Below, one piece after another: positions 12,808 to 23,542 of a DNA stretch of 64,000 nt (its first letter is position 1; every line of letters begins with the position of its first letter). The notes under the pieces were generated by a model. It made no database searches. It was not told the origin of the DNA and saw nothing but the letters and a program-made list of their open reading frames with translations. A program made the translations under genes and the position numbers. This stretch comes from Diphasiastrum complanatum (taxonomy: Eukaryota > Streptophyta > Lycopodiopsida > Lycopodiales > Lycopodiaceae): positions 53,300,336 to 53,364,335 of the forward strand of contig CM055095.1 of the NCBI GenBank assembly GCA_029204225.1. Direction: 5' to 3'.

Positions 12808-13300
12808 GGGTGCCTTCGGTATACCAGATTCATTGTATAAATTAATATCAAGTTTGCCATTATGTTCAAATGCAATATAGCCCTCCTAGTAATTTCTTAT
12901 CACAAACAATCCCAAATTGTATAGCCAGTCCTTACCTAGGATGATGTCCACTATAGCTAACTTGATAGCCTAAAAGTCCAGGCTATCCTCATAATCTCCA
13001 ATCGTCAAGGGTACCTGACGAACAGCGGAGTCCCAAACATTTTTCCGTTGGCCATCAGCCATGGAAACAACGTATCTCCGGTCACCAATAATGGTCGTGA
13101 GTCCTAACTTCTTTACCAACGAATAGTTGATAAAGTATTGGCTTGCTTATTCATCGATGAGAATACGAACTCTACGACCACCAAGCATCCCATGTAGTCG
13201 AAACAGGATATGCCTCTCGACACTAGGGTCACAACTTTACTGCTCGCATGTGTGGGTTGTACGGCCTTGCTGACATCGCATCCCTCTTTTTAACCTCATC
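12808..13300 (-). pseudogene. Gypsy retropepsin remnant; 5' truncation point
   Basis: Reading the minus strand from about 13230, one frame gives RHILFRLHGMLGGRRVRILI, which leads to the active-site position. Where a D-S/T-G triad is expected the sequence reads Asp-Glu-stop (then ASQYFINYSLVKKLGL). Further on come WDSAVRQVPLTIGDYEDSLD and VDIILGKDWLYNLGLFVIRN, the usual C-terminal flap/dimer region. So this is a retroviral-type aspartic protease with a destroyed catalytic triad. Upstream of about 13300 no gag or 5' LTR of the same element is recognisable, so the element is truncated or interrupted there. Confidence 0.75.
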
Positions 13301-14479
13301 GCCCTTTGAACTATGCTTTTACAGCATCCAATTTGGTACTATGTAGCCAAAGTTACGACTGTTGAAAGTTTGGCAATTTTTGGTGGAAAATTGGCAAAAT
13401 TTCAATGAGGCTCTAATTGCATGTTGAAAAGTTGAATAGTACGTTGCCTTTTGTCAGTTGAACAATCATTTTCACAGCATTTTGTGTGTTTTGGAAAAAA
13501 GTACAGTGAATTATAATAATTTGAGGAACAAAATTTCATGCTTGAATATAGTTTACATAAAATTTGTTTAAAAACTGAAATTTACAGTTCATAAAAGCAA
13601 TTTACATAAAAAAGGACAATTTTGTAGGAAATCGCTACATGTCAATTAATGCATATCACATATTTTGAAGTCTTGTCAATTTAAACTAATTAGCTAGTGT
13701 ATAAGAGAAGCTCCCTAAGATCCTGCTTACAAGATAACACACAATGGAAAACACACTATGGAGCAACCACCCAACCAAGTACAAGCAACCAATCAACTCT
13801 AGAAGCTTCACCCCCAAGCCAAGGAACAAAGAGGTTGAATGTAGAGTGAAACCCTGGCAATAAATCCATGATCACAATGAGGAGTAGGGTGAGTTTGGTC
13901 CTCTTATATAGAGCCTAATGCATCCTGGGCACATAGCCATGCATAGCCCTATGTTCCCTATACATAGATTCACCTAGAATAGAGTCCTATGCATGGACCA
14001 ACTATTCATAGAATTGCTATTGATAACTCTACACATGCATACATTGTCTCATTACCTTGTGTAAACTCCATTTAGTGTGTTCTGGGCCTCACAAGGATAT
14101 TAGTTACTTTCGGGTCACATCCAGTATGATGTGACATAACTAACAGCTTGATTTACTGGAGTATCGTCATGTATCCAAGACTAGGAGTATACTGAATCCT
14201 ACTTACTGGCCATGGACATAACATAGTGGAACTGACTTTCAATGATGGAAATTGAATTTCATATGTTTTGGTTTAATTGAGTATGAATTGGGAATTTCTA
14301 GTTACGAAAAAAATTCATAACCAACATTGTTTCAATTTACTATTGATTATCTTAAATTTGCTTGATAAGTGAATGACACTATTGATTCAAATCAAGCTGA
14401 TTTTGAAGTCACAATTACTTTCATTTAAGTTAAAAAAAAATTGACCTATTAACTAATTATAGCAAAGTTTTGTGTAGGT
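13301..14479. other. Non-coding spacer, possible LTR-like sequence
   Basis: No gene is visible. A TATA-like ctcttatatagagcc at about 13903-13917 (plus) and nearby low-complexity sequence could be part of an LTR or promoter, but no second copy was found in the window. Confidence 0.3.
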
Positions 14480-15700
14480 AATCAATAATGGCTGATGTAA
14501 CCGCAAGTTTGATTGTAACGGTTCCAATGTTGACCTATCCACAGATTTTTTAGCAACTAAGTGTGACATTCATGGAAATGAACAATCGAAATAACTTACG
14601 ACATTAGCAGATGGAAGTTTTGTTGAATCAAGTCAAGGCACTGTCCTCGCCAAATTTTCCAACTAGAGCCATATTTGGAAGAGAAAAAATAGAAGAAACT
14701 TGAGGTAGTTGACAACTGGTTAATGAAATGGAACAGTCTTTTTAGTCTTCACATGATTCTGAAAGATAAGAAAATTGAGAGCATGGTTTTGTTTTTTCAT
14801 GAAAAATTTTATCATGGTGGTGTGATCTGCAACCAAAATTGACTACTTGGGAATATTTCAAGGAATCATTTAGAAAATCATATGTGCTAGTGAATGATTT
14901 AGATTACTATTAGAAGTTTATAAACTATAGAATGGGGATAAAGAGTTTGGACTCTTATCTCTAGGAATTTATGGATTTATGAAGTAAAGTTCTATCATGT
15001 GATTCTAAATTGGCCCTCTAGCAGTTCATCCTAGATTTGTTGTCTAACTATTAGAATAAATGTAGGCAAGATGTGCTTCAATCTTTTGATGATGGCCTAC
15101 GAATCATGAAAGCTTGTGATTCCACAGTGGTGGCATCCATGAAGCTATTTTAAACAAATCTATTAGCATCCAAGCCAAAGAAGAGAAAGAAGCAAGTTCA
15201 AAAAGAACTTAGACTAGTTATTTCAACGAGCTAGATCAAATGGCATCGGAACCCAAGCAAAGAAGCAAATGTCCTGGAAGTAGATTAAGAAGGAAAATCT
15301 TTGTTTTATTTGCAATAAGCTTGGACACGTAATGAAATTCTATTTAGAATGAAAGAAACTTGTAGCAGGTAATCAAAATCTGAAACTATAATTTAATCTG
15401 ATTGATTGTGAGTGCAAATGCTCCTTCAATACTATTTCTTTTTTGCCTAATGATTTATTTAATCTAAAGGCACAATAGAAAATCAAGAAGTTAGTATTTC
15501 AGTGGATAGGGTCAACTCAAAATTTTACTAATTCTCATATTGTATAGAAACTTGGCTTGAAAGCAAGCCAGTCTACACGAATTACTACTATCATTACCTG
15601 CACAATATACTTTGAAAGATCAATGTCTTCACATAAAAATTCAAATGATGGTGATAAACTCGAGAAACAAAACAATAAAACCAAGATGTGTATTGGTCTA
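14480..15700 (+). pseudogene. Decayed gypsy gag and protease, plus strand
   Basis: Plus-strand translation in one main frame with many stops gives a retrotransposon gag profile: VVDNWLMKWNSLFSLHMILK, then TTWEYFKESFRKSYVLVNDL, and a basic linker (LASKPKKRKKQVQKE). A CCHC knuckle follows at about 15296-15340 (CFICNKLGHVMKFY) in which the last Cys is Tyr. Near 15500-15580 a protease core is readable (QWIGSTQNFTNSHIV, then KLGLKASQ), with the catalytic triad not intact. Orientation is opposite to the chromovirus at 9.3-13.3 kb, so this is a separate, older insertion. RT is not visible, so the copy ends by about 15.7 kb. Confidence 0.7.
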
Positions 15701-15848
15701 TTTTTAGGAATTACATTTGAGTATTCTAAGTAGCGATAAAAGGGCTTAAAAGAGCTCTAAATTGGCCTCACGATAGCTAATAGAGGTTAAAATGCTAGTT
15801 AGGCTTAGTTAGATTAGGTTGTCTTTTAAATCTCTATTTTAGTCTGCA

Positions 15849-15930
15849 TTGATACTTTCTAAAAGATTTGGCTCCTAAGCTTTTCAATGTTGATACTTCC
15901 TATAAGATTTGGCTCCTGAGCTTTTCAACC
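15849..15930 (+). repeat. 41-bp tandem duplication
   Basis: Two adjacent 41-bp units, beginning ttgatacttt at 15849 and ttgatacttc at 15890, differ at a few positions. They lie just downstream of the chitinase gene, in its 3' flank. Confidence 0.85.
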
Positions 15931-15981
15931 TCTAATGTCATTCTCAAAATTGACTTAGGCAAATATTTTCATTGCATCAAC

Positions 15982-17277
15982 TTACAATATTGGTTTGAAT
16001 GTTATAAACCATTTGCTGCCCTGAATTCTTTTAAAAAGCCAAGAAGTGCTCAACGCTGCTGCAAAATCAAATCCTTGCTTGGAAAGGGCTAGAGTGGATG
16101 GAGCCGTACCTGTTTTTGAAAGAGTCCAGTTGCTATCAAAACTCACTGTCCAGAAGAAGTATCCACCCAAGTTTCGAGTCTTAAGATACTCCACCTTGTT
16201 GGCAACGGAGAGAGCATTGTCATAGCCGACCCAAGTCTTCCCATCAAAGCTGAAGGTACAAACAGTAAGACTGTCGTAAACTGTTGAAACATTGCTGTTT
16301 GTGATGAACTGTACTATTTCTGGGAAAATGAAGACTCCAGGCTCGTCTGAGAGAGGCTGGGGAGGGCCGGGACCCACTGCAGGAGCTCCGATCCATGTTT
16401 CTGAAGGCTTCGCCAGAGCCCAGGATCGTCCATACAGTGCAAAACCTAAAATAGCTTTCTGTGAAGGCAATCCTGCCTTCAGCCATGTAGTAATTCCATA
16501 GTCTGTGTTGAGATTGCTGCCGTTGGTATAGAGAGCTGTATGCTCTCCAGTTGCAAACGGAGTCCAAGGGCCCTGATAATCATACGCCATTATGTTGATC
16601 CAGTCAAGGTTAGAAGCTATAGAGGACACAGGATAGCTGCGTGATCTGTCATACGGGATGGTGGCTGCATAGTAGACTGCTGCAGTGAGGAGCAAAGGTG
16701 GATCGTTGGATTGCTTAGCCTCCAGCAACGTAGCTGCACGCCATTCTGATATGAGGAGACCGAAGTTGTCCATTTCTGTGGCATCAAAGGGAAGCTCCCA
16801 GTCTAGGTCCAGCCCGGCAAAGCCATGCAGCCGAGCGAGCGCTATACTGGTTGTTATGAAAGTGTTCCGAGAGGTAGAGCTTGCTGCCATTTGCGCAAAG
16901 CTATTTGCATCAGCGGAGGCGCCTCCGATTGATACGAGAGCTCGTACTGTTGGATTGCTGGCATTTATTGTGCGGGTGAAGCTGGCCAGCTCCTGCTCGG
17001 TGCTAGGATCTGGTGCCTTCACCTCAAATGTGGTGGGATCCATGGCAACAAATGCAAAGAATAAGTGTGTGAAGAGAGTTGCATCGATGCTCGCTGATGG
17101 ATAGCTTGCAGCTGCATAGGATGGATAATAGGCCCCCTTCACTCCGGGCACTTTGAATGATCTATCTTCAACCTCTGTAGCATCGCTTACCAAAAAGAAT
17201 GCAATAAAATATAGAAGGGTCAGCAGCAACACCGAGTCTAAACCACTGGTTGCTTGTTCCATTTCATCAATTTTCAT
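15982..17277 (-). CDS. Class V chitinase, GH18 family, secreted
   Basis: A single uninterrupted 431-codon frame. Residues 1-33 form a signal peptide with hydrophobic core VLLLTLLYFIAFFLV; an in-frame Met at position 6 is an alternative start. The GH18 barrel spans about 45-410: KGAYYPSYAAA (strand 1), RALVSIGGAS at 113-121, and the catalytic signature GLDLDWE at 155-161 with Glu161 as acid/base and Asp157/Asp159 as partners. Then MAYDYQGPW at 230-238, LYGRSWAL at 281-288, VGYDNALSVANKVEYLK at 350-366, and GGYFFWTVSFD at 371-381. Length and motifs match plant class V chitinases, which hydrolyse chitin or chitin-like glycans outside the cell or in the vacuole, in defence or symbiosis. Several N-x-S/T sites are present. 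It is intronless and all key residues are kept. It may instead be a GH18 lectin-like member, as some bind without cleaving. No clear TATA box was found upstream, and repeats flank it on both sides. Confidence 0.93.
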   Translation of the reverse strand: MKIDEMEQATSGLDSVLLLTLLYFIAFFLVSDATEVEDRSFKVPGVKGAYYPSYAAASYPSASIDATLFTHLFFAFVAMDPTTFEVKAPDPSTEQELASFTRTINASNPTVRALVSIGGASADANSFAQMAASSTSRNTFITTSIALARLHGFAGLDLDWELPFDATEMDNFGLLISEWRAATLLEAKQSNDPPLLLTAAVYYAATIPYDRSRSYPVSSIASNLDWINIMAYDYQGPWTPFATGEHTALYTNGSNLNTDYGITTWLKAGLPSQKAILGFALYGRSWALAKPSETWIGAPAVGPGPPQPLSDEPGVFIFPEIVQFITNSNVSTVYDSLTVCTFSFDGKTWVGYDNALSVANKVEYLKTRNLGGYFFWTVSFDSNWTLSKTGTAPSTLALSKQGFDFAAALSTSWLFKRIQGSKWFITFKPIL

Positions 17278-17459
17278 TACAACGTCATCTACGTCTCACC
17301 AGATGGCTAGATCAGCCGCCCAATTTGCCTGCAATATGTAGCTTTTGCTGCTGTTGCTATTGTAATGCTAACAGATGGAAGCTCCTGATCAGCTCCCATT
17401 CCGTAGCTCCTCCTTTCGTGCATCTTTTTCTACTTCTTCACTACACTACTAGCTGCATG

Positions 17460-17560
17460 GCTTCCAGCGTTTCCTACAAACGACAGATCTCAACTTTACT
17501 CAGGGGCCACGTGGTTTAACGTGCTTGCTTGAACACCCAGGTTCGATTTTTTGGCATTTG
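17460..17560 (+). mobile_element. Possible SINE/tRNA-like promoter remnant
   Basis: ggttcgat at about 17540 resembles box B and acgtggtttaacgtgc near 17510 resembles a degraded box A with plausible spacing, as in tRNA-derived SINEs. The box A match is poor and no target duplication was found. Weak. Confidence 0.25.
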
Positions 17561-17888
17561 GTGATAAACGGCCAAAAACATGGCTGAAGAGTAAAGAAAA
17601 ATAAAATATGCTTGAGATACTGGGGCTGCCCAAGTTAACATATAGCTAATGTTCTTCGGAGTTGATAGATACTAATGTAGAAGAGCTACTTAAGATTGAA
17701 AGATATATTGAACATGATGAACACCATTTGTGCATTTATTCATAGGAAAAATTAGTAGGTACATTGATGAAAAATATGTATACACCCCGAATGGGAAGTT
17801 TAAACGAAAGTAAGCTCAAACAAGAACGAAGCTCACAGTAAAGTTAAGATTAATCCAGATCTTGGCATTAACAATAAAAGTGCATAAA
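17561..17888. other. Intergenic; LINE 3' flank
   Basis: No gene. It contains whatever 3' untranslated tail the adjacent minus-strand LINE had. No poly-A tail or target duplication could be identified. Confidence 0.4.
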
Positions 17889-19797
17889 CTATGATGATGT
17901 CAGTGGGAGTCTGCCAACTGACTGCAGCAGATCAGAAAAGTGAAGAGGTGGTGAGTCGGCTAATGAAGGGAGATGAGATGTAGCAGACCCAGCCACCGTC
18001 GCCTGTTGCAAAATTGATAGGGCTTGAGCACGTTGCAGGGCAATGGAAATACGTTGTTTGAAAGAAGCCATGAGAATAGAACCAGGAATACCTTGACGCT
18101 CTGCCGCCTGATGAGAACACATGCGAAGAAAATCCTCAAAGCGTCGATGCAAGGTGCCATTAGTCTCAATTGTCAGGGGAAGGAAAGCATCAGTGGGGTG
18201 CCTGTCGGAGTAGTTTTTTTCCTTCTCTTGTGCTGCCACGCCTGCCACTTCTCCTGGTGTGAAGGCAGAGCGAGGTAATAGGTCACCACTCGTGGGATCA
18301 ACAACAACAACATCTGCCAAAGTACGAAGCCCATCCCGAGAGAGGACAATGTCAACCTGCCTGCGGGAAGAGTGGGACGCAGAAGAAGGAAGGACATGAG
18401 ACTGCCCTCTGAGGACATGGAATCCTCCATCTCTGGCTATAGCGGCCGCTACATCTCTGACAACATCATCCGTAGTTGTGCGCTCACTTCCAGAAGGACA
18501 ACGAAGGAGTTGGATAGCAAGAGCATCAATAAGGTGACCACAAACACACCTGGAGAGACCCAAGACTGAAGGATGAGGTAGCCCCAAGCGAAGACGAAGA
18601 GCAGTGGTGAAGATGGCCGAAGACAACCGAAAGGAAGGAATAACAGGCCGAGCTGACAGCCAAGCCCCCGCACCAGGACTTGCACAAGAAAGAAGCCGAG
18701 CTCGATGCAACGCAGAAGGAGCCTCAAAGAGCATGCTGGAAAGGGTTTGCTTGTGCATGCGCTCCAAGAGGGTCTCTTGCAGGTGATTAGAGCTGAAAGT
18801 GAAGAGTTGCTCAAAAGGAAGAAGACAAGCTTGGGCAGAGAGGGGGAGGAGCTCTCGCGCAGTGATGAGGAGGTGCTAGAAAGGCAGAGAAGCACTAATC
18901 ACATGAGCAATGCAATCCGCCAAGAGAGGGCGAAAGCCATAGAGGAACCGAGAAGACAAAGCAGGAGGGGCGACAAGAGCCCATCTCCCAAGAAAAGATG
19001 CAGGTGTAGAAGAAAAATTAGAGAGAAGACCCACACCTCCACAAGAAATGGGTAACCGAGCCTAGTTCCGAACTGAAAGGGTCTCCACACCATCCAAAGA
19101 ACCTGGGCCCAAAAGACGGCCAAAAACATCCATAATAGAGCTGTCAAAGGAAGAGAGAAGATGCGAAAAGTCTTGAGTAGGGGAGAAAGTCCGCAGCAGA
19201 TAAGAAGGACACTGGATAAAGCAAGACGTCAAGATGCCAAATGCGACCTGAGAGTCACCCAACCGGGGAAGCAGATTTGAATGAGCAACATTCTCTTGGA
19301 GAGCCTCACCAAGAAAAGCAGAGCAGAAGGAAGCAGACCCAAAAGGAACACCCAGAATGCGAATGTCATCCGAAGGAGCAAGAAAATCTTGAGGAGGAAC
19401 AAAGTCCGAAGGAAGACCTGCTGGAGACCACACTGGACACTTGTGAGGTTGAATAGACAAACCAAGAGAAGCCAGCTGCTTAGAGAAATGATGAAAAGCG
19501 AGGAGCACCGTAGGAGCAGGACCAACAATATGAGTGTCATCAACAACCGAAGGAAATAAGTAGGAGGGAAAGGCCTCTGCAGAAGCTCAAAGTGCACGGA
19601 AATGAGCCAGAGTGAAAAGAGGCCCACCCAAAGGATCACCTTGACGAGTGTCTGTTGCAGACTGGATATTAGAAAGATCCCCAGAGCACACGTGGTGACT
19701 GTAAAAGAGAGGAGTCTCAGTAGCATAGAACAGCCGCACAAATGGGATAAGTTGAGCCAACTCATCACGAACTGCGCGTAGCTCCCGAAACATACTT
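17889..19797 (-). mobile_element. 5'-truncated LINE with RT and restriction-like endonuclease tail
   Basis: Minus-strand order is correct for a non-LTR retrotransposon. 19793-19587: palm segment with TRQGDPLGGPLFTLAHFRAL (RT box B). About 19545-19500: VVDDTHIVGPAP, the catalytic box with VDD in place of the common ADD. 19508-19062: LSIQPHKCPVW, IRILGVPFGSA, YLLRTFSPTQ (thumb). 18767-17889 (open 292 codons, extending upstream in frame): RARLLSCASPGAGAWLSARP, ALRLRLGLPHPS, then CVCGHLIDALAIQLLRC, a CCHC-type motif whose His is Gln, then RRQVDIVLSRDGLRTLADVV, a PD-(D/E)xK-like endonuclease core as in R2-type elements. The sequence starts abruptly at about 19797, typical of incomplete reverse transcription. 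At least two frameshifts lie between 19.06 and 18.77 kb. Inactive. Confidence 0.88.
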
Positions 19798-20749
19798 TAG
19801 GTATAAAACTTTAGACTATCGTTGTTTTAATTTGGCTACTTGGGAAAATTAGCATGTATAGTAGTTTTTGACGGCTTTTGCTATGCTCAGGGGCATGTCT
19901 TGGGTTTGTCAGTAGTTTTGGCCTATATCGGGACATGTGCTGATTTAATTCACTTCAACATTTTAGAGCATTTTTTACCCTAATATCAAGGCTTCTATCA
20001 AGCAAATTTTTTTTTTTTATAGCGGTATCTCCAATGGTATAACCCTCGACAACAGAATCTCAAAATTTGCTCTAGGGCTCGAATATTAGAAAATTTTCAC
20101 CTCTGCTAACAAAGGCTATTATTTTGCGAGGGTTATTCTGAAGCCTCGTAGCCCTCGAAAAAAAAGAACACGGCCTGACCCCTGTTGGCATAAAGTACCT
20201 TCCGAGGTTTATTTCGAGGAGTATACAGAATATCCTTTCGAGGATTATTTCACATGAATCAAAAAAAAAATTAGGGCAGCATGAAGCCAATAGATTGGCT
20301 CCATTCTACCCTAAAAATTGTCTCCATCCAATCCCAAGAGTCTTTTGCACTATTTCTTATGAAGTTGGTGAGCAAAATCATTTTCTTATAATTGTTATTA
20401 AAACATTGCAAATATCGAAGTTAAATTTCATGCAATTAAAGACATATGAAAGACAATTATGATTAACAAAATAGCCATAAATAAATGGTCCTAAATAGTC
20501 CAAGTACAGAAAATATATGCAAACTAAATTAGTAAGCGTACATATATATGGGCTAGAATGAAAAAACTGGTTAGGTTCATTTGAGTCCTCGTCTTGGCCA
20601 CAGACATCAGACTCAGATGGCTGCAATGCATGGGACTGGATCTACAGTACTTGCAACAAACATGTTGTGAGAAATATGGTGAAAGTGAGAGAGAGACTAT
20701 ATGAATGCAATGAAGTTAAAATCTAATCTGAAGCACTACCTTAGAAGCA
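19798..20749. other. No feature recognised
   Basis: AT-rich spacer. Around 20040-20250 the words ccctcga/cgaggg/tcgagga recur in both orientations, hinting at a small degenerate palindromic repeat, but no ends can be set. Confidence 0.4.
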
Positions 20750-21250
20750 TCATCTCAATTGATTCTCACTCGTTGTCATATTGTTAGCATATGCATACAT
20801 GTACTCGTCCTTGGTGAGAGACCGCTTTACGACACATTTCTGCATAAACCGAGAAAGTTGTGATTAGAACTTAAGCTAATAAATAGATAATTTAGGTAGT
20901 GGAAAAAAATAAAATTGAATTTCATTAAAGTCAAATTTAACTTTTGAGTAGGAGACTTACAAAATGGGCATGAAAATGTTTCTCGTCGTTGCTACCCAAA
21001 TGAGAAGGCCCTGTAGTCTTTAGTCGTTTTTTAGCTACCTCTTGTTGTTGCTTGAATCTCTCTGGATTGTCTCAGCATTTCTTCTTCGCAAACTCATGTG
21101 GAGCGGCCTAGATATTCCAGCTCTCACCGCATCGTAGATTTTTTATTTGTGGTGGCTCATCACACCTCCCATTCAGTGCAACATCCATTTGGAATCAAAT
21201 TCCATATCAGAGGAAGGGACTGAGAATTTTCTACGCAACTGGGCAATGAC
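20750..21250 (-). pseudogene. Two-exon remnant, possibly transposase-derived
   Basis: On the minus strand exon 1 (about 21250-20961) reads NGRCDEPPQIKNLRCGESWN, an in-frame stop, then AAPHEFAKKK, NPERFKQQQEVAKKRLKTTG and PSHLGSNDEKHFHAHF. A donor gtaagt follows at 20960, and a good acceptor (tttatgcag) precedes exon 2 at 20839. Splicing keeps the frame, giving KCVVKRSLTKDEYMYAYANN and a stop at 20752-20750. The basic, Lys/Gln-rich exon 1 tail recalls the C-terminal region of plant En/Spm-type transposase-related proteins, but I do not recognise it securely. In-frame stops in exon 1 indicate decay. It could also be a fragment of a host gene. Confidence 0.4.
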
Positions 21251-21388
21251 ATATTTCTTCTCACATTAGTCTTGTTTGGTCCTTAAACATGTTTTTGTTA
21301 AAGATGTCATGCATGAGTTGTCTCATGCGAGTAATGACATAGGACAACACGACCATCCTCAACTATGTGCCTCTCCACGTCTATTGTG

Positions 21389-22038
21389 AGAAATTCAACT
21401 AGTTAAGTTGAGTTAAATTGGCAATTTGGAGGCCAAATTTTTTTTTCCACTTAGAGACTTATTTTTTTATGTCAATAAGGTCTAGAAATAGTATTCTTAC
21501 TATTTTTAACAATTATTCAAGCTGATAAGGTCATATTTGGACCTATCCTAATTGGTTAGATTAGATACATTGCATCTAGTCAAGTTAAACTAGGTTTTTG
21601 ATGAAGTACCTAGAAGTTACCATTTTAGGACAAATTTAGGGCACGTGGCCAAGTGACATTATGGCTGTTATAAATAGATATACCTGCATGGAGAACTGAT
21701 CTTGATGTTCTCATTTTGTATGGAGAACTTTTCTCTTTTGATTCTATGTCCATCTCTTTCATATTTCTCATGATATCTTGAGTTCTAATGTGTAGAATGT
21801 GAACTTTCTCGTTGTACTTGAATCCACACGTGTGAAGGATAGTGTGATGCTATTGTTGTATGAAAATGGATAGTACTATATCATATCTCAGTGATTTTGA
21901 TCAGATCTACATGTATTTCCAAGTTCTAGCATGGTAGATGCATGATTTCTAGCTTGTGAATGATTCTAGATGTGCATCCAAATTTAGCCAAGATCTAATT
22001 GATCCATTAAGTATGTTTTGGATCTGATTTTTTTCACA
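21389..22038 (+). mobile_element. 5' LTR with adjacent primer-binding site
   Basis: The segment starts tgtgagaaattc and ends tttcaca, giving TG...CA termini. It is followed at once by tggtatcagagc, the canonical tRNA-Met primer site. A TATA-like ataaataga near 21671 followed by transcribed-looking sequence fits the LTR promoter. The start is set by the TG and is approximate. No matching 3' LTR was found in the window, and the sequence beyond about 22390 belongs to a copia fragment in the other orientation, so only the 5' end of this element survives. Confidence 0.6.
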
Positions 22039-22050
22039 TGGTATCAGAGC
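22039..22050 (+). promoter_or_regulatory. tRNA-Met primer-binding site
   Basis: tggtatcagagc, complementary to the 3' end of plant initiator tRNA-Met and used to prime minus-strand DNA synthesis in LTR retrotransposons. Confidence 0.85.
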
Positions 22051-22389
22051 AGGTTGCAAGCTAAAGTTGGTGAATTTTCCAAATCTAGACGTGTATTTGA
22101 GGGCGCCATCAATTCTCTGTGGAGTTGGAGTGGTTTCTAGATCTCAAATCAAGCATTTTTCAAGTGTAGAAAATGGATCTTTGTGATCCTACTTTCATTT
22201 TAGGTCAAATCACTTGGAGTAGGCCGATTCTTGAATCCACCTACTAGAATGTGGAGACAAAAATTGCTCATGGTGTTGGATGTTGCATTCTATTAGTAGC
22301 TGTATCAAGATTCTAGCTTTTGCATATAGTTTTTGATTGACTCAATATTTTACATTGAAAGTAGTTTGGATTGATCATTTGCAAAACTT

Positions 22390-23070
22390 AATCTTACTGT
22401 ACCTTCACCTCTGATAGCTTGTGTGCTATTGTCGTCCATATGAACAAACTTCTTGGTATTGTGCGTATAGGACTCAAAATAGTCGATATGGTTGGTCATA
22501 TGCTGAGTGGCTCTGGAATCAAGAAATTGCTGTCATCTTATGCCTCTTGATGGCTCATCATGAATGCATCATGATCCGCTTCTTGACTGGGTTGAGGTGC
22601 TTTTGTAGTTGCATTTTCCATCTGATTTGATTGCCCTTTGTTGTTGTTCTTAGCTTGTAATATATGGCAATCTTAAATCTTGTGGTTGGTTCGTTTGCAA
22701 TATCTACAATACAGCTTCTTCTTTGTCATCGGATTCGACTGTTCTTGATGATTTGTTGGCTTCTGATTCGACTTTGGTTGTTTCGGGCCTTTCTTATGCT
22801 ACTTACTAGAGCTCTTGTTTGTGTATAAGGCGTGAGAATCGACAATTGAGAAACTGGAGGGTTCGTTCCTTCTAGTGTCTTCCTGTAATTACAACATCAT
22901 GATAACTCGTGATAGAGTCAGTTCTGGATGTCTCGTGATGATCATCACCTAGCTAGCATCATATGAAGTTGGCAAACTTAAAAGCAGTGTTATTATTGTG
23001 TCTTGATATTCTATGACTGATCCAACTGCAACCATTTGTGACATAATACATGGCATAATATTGATTATGA
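22390..23070 (-). pseudogene. Copia gag C-terminus and protease start, minus strand
   Basis: Minus strand, same subfamily as copia B. From about 23060: VAVGSVIEYQDTIITLLLSL, then RHPELTLSRVIMML and QEDTRRNE (gag C-terminal helices). Next comes a basic linker and a zinc knuckle CRYCKRTNHKI-x-DC with all Cys/His retained around 22710-22670. Then the protease N-terminus FLDSRATQHMTNHIDYFESY near 22530-22470, where the active site DSG has become DSR. It ends at about 22390 at VHMDDNSTQAIRGEG. The equivalent region of copia B (33553-34182) aligns closely in protein, so the two belong to one family in opposite orientation. Integrase, RT and RNase H are absent. Several stops. Confidence 0.8.
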
Positions 23071-23542
23071 TTATTGTCTCTATATACAATTTACAATTGT
23101 GGAGATGTATGTATAAGAAAGTGGCGTGGAGTCATTGTGCCATTTGGAGTAGATCATGGCTACTGTTTTCATTGTTCAAGTAGTTGCACGTACATGAAGT
23201 GGGCGTGAGAAGGCTTCAACTATTAGAATTCGAGCATGTCACTGCCGATAGTCAATGAAGTCGGGATAGTCGTTTGACGGTCCTTGATGATAGCCAGTTC
23301 AGCCGACAAGTCGGACTCCTAGATAAGTCGGCCAAGTCATCCGTCCTCGACAAGTCAAACTTCTTTGACAAGTTGGTTGCCTTCTTATGCATGTCTTCAA
23401 TAACAGAGTATTTTTGTAGACTGTGCGACAATGCATGCAAAACTGCAGTAATATGAATGGAACTAGATTAACATGGGATTCAGGAGAGTAGAGGAATAAA
23501 TCACACACTAACACTAATGCGACGCAACGGTTTGGAGCACCA
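23071..23542. other. Spacer with degenerate GACAAGTC-like repeats
   Basis: Between about 23295 and 23375 the words acaagtcgg, ataagtcgg, ccaagtcat, acaagtcaa and acaagttgg recur at irregular 12-24 bp spacing. The rest is unassigned. Confidence 0.5.

Noticed and set aside
13700-14150. 5' LTR partner of the chromovirus 3' LTR
   Set aside because: Read in both orientations, it does not resemble 9290-9744.
16244-17104. Several open frames overlapping the chitinase
   Set aside because: Shadow frames produced by the GC-richer coding sequence of the GH18 gene.
19241-19559. Highly charged plus-strand frames over the LINE
   Set aside because: Antisense of the RT thumb coding sequence; no independent motif.
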